Shown here in pieces: positions 63,725 to 64,000 of a stretch of 64,000 nt of DNA. The translations under genes were made by a program, and so were the position numbers. Each line of letters begins with the position of its first letter. Within the stretch, counting starts at the first letter, position 1. The notes below the pieces were generated by a model. That model ran no database searches and was not told where the DNA came from. It saw only the letters and a list, made by a program, of their open reading frames with translations. The stretch comes from Pandoraea anhela (GTDB lineage Bacteria > Pseudomonadota > Gammaproteobacteria > Burkholderiales > Burkholderiaceae). The stretch is taken from NCBI RefSeq assembly GCF_902459655.1, contig NZ_CABPSB010000003.1:62001-126000 (forward strand). Reading direction: 5' to 3'.

Positions 63725-64000
63725 GAGCGCCTCCTTGAATTTGGTTTTTATCGCATCATGGCCGCCGAGGGAAGTACCGGGTAAAAGTACGGGCGGTCCG
63801 ATGCGTCGTTTCATCGCATGTCGTGTGGGGGGGGCGAGCGGGGCGTCTCCTTGCCCGATGCTGTCTCGCTTGCGCAGCAGGTGCGCCATTCGATGCGTTG
63901 CAAAAAGCCGTAGCATACCGTGCCGCCTCAAGGGCGAGCACATGGAATGCCCTGATTTGATGCGGGTTTGCGTGGAGTAATTGTTCTAGCGGCAAAGACT

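Noticed and set aside
1-64000. tRNA, rRNA, IS elements, prophage or integrase
   Set aside because: No cloverleaf, rRNA-like segment, transposase motif, terminal inverted repeats or phage structural gene seen; the YqjE protein is holin-like in family name only.

Overview
The window is high-GC, gene-dense chromosome with short intergenic gaps. Gene content (AcrR/BpeR-type TetR beside an RND pump, kynBUA, FabV, GcdH, YqjD/YqjE envelope genes, molybdate genes) points to a Burkholderiaceae betaproteobacterium. Pandoraea is my best guess from memory of the family, not something the sequence proves. I see no rRNA, tRNA, CRISPR array, integrase or insertion sequence. All repeats are short tandem repeats or regulatory palindromes.

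Layout. 1-5 kb: end of purK, Sua5-type threonylcarbamoyladenylate synthase, a sterol-desaturase-fold hydroxylase and a PBP4-type D-Ala-D-Ala carboxypeptidase. 5.4-10.5 kb: an envelope-stress block made of a QseB/PmrA-type two-component system, a secreted I78 peptidase inhibitor whose reading frame looks broken, an HtrA/DegP protease with a perfect CTTAAG-N5-CTTAAG box in its promoter, and a small exported protein. 10.7-18.3 kb: a molybdenum neighbourhood with XdhC, a CoxG-like protein, a one-domain ModE regulator, a cytochrome b561/sulfite-oxidase-like pair and modABC with a ModE box. An MXKDX-repeat protein sits in the middle. 18.6-25.8 kb: TetR repressor and an AcrAB-OprM-type efflux operon with a near-consensus AcrR operator inside the promoter. 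26-29.6 kb: acyl-CoA-binding protein, then a degenerate minor-pilin cluster. 29.9-34.6 kb: yqjDEK-like operon, 1-Cys peroxiredoxin, and glutaryl-CoA dehydrogenase with a divergent IclR regulator. 34.7-37.7 kb: kynurenine operon kynBUA. 38-44 kb: a catabolic cluster. MarR and flavin reductase diverge from a NicX-like ring-cleavage dioxygenase, a NicD-like hydrolase, an acyl-CoA-dehydrogenase-fold protein lacking the catalytic Glu, and an acyl-CoA ligase. 44.2-48.5 kb: IclR, a polar amino-acid ABC transporter and formimidoylglutamase. 48.7-52.2 kb: MsrA, then an unrecognised three-gene operon whose last two genes are paralogues ending in CaaX boxes. 52.2-64 kb: DHA2 MFS exporter, FabV, DUF72 protein, cyclopropane fatty acid synthase, PdxH, AsmA, TcdA and FadD.

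How they work together. Several blocks carry their own regulator and a visible operator: TetR/RND pump, ModE/modA, IclR/gcdH, MarR/nicX-like cluster, and the response regulator with htrA. Sua5 and TcdA act on the same tRNA modification (t6A, then ct6A). The two best candidates for undescribed biology are the 38-44 kb catabolic cluster, which looks like a two-component flavin monooxygenase joined to pyridine-type ring cleavage and CoA activation, and the 49.4-51.8 kb operon, whose two paralogous products end in eukaryotic-type prenylation motifs and may be host-directed effectors. Starts were chosen from Shine-Dalgarno context, signal peptides and family length. Most minus-strand long open frames under plus-strand genes (and the reverse) are GC-driven shadows and are omitted.
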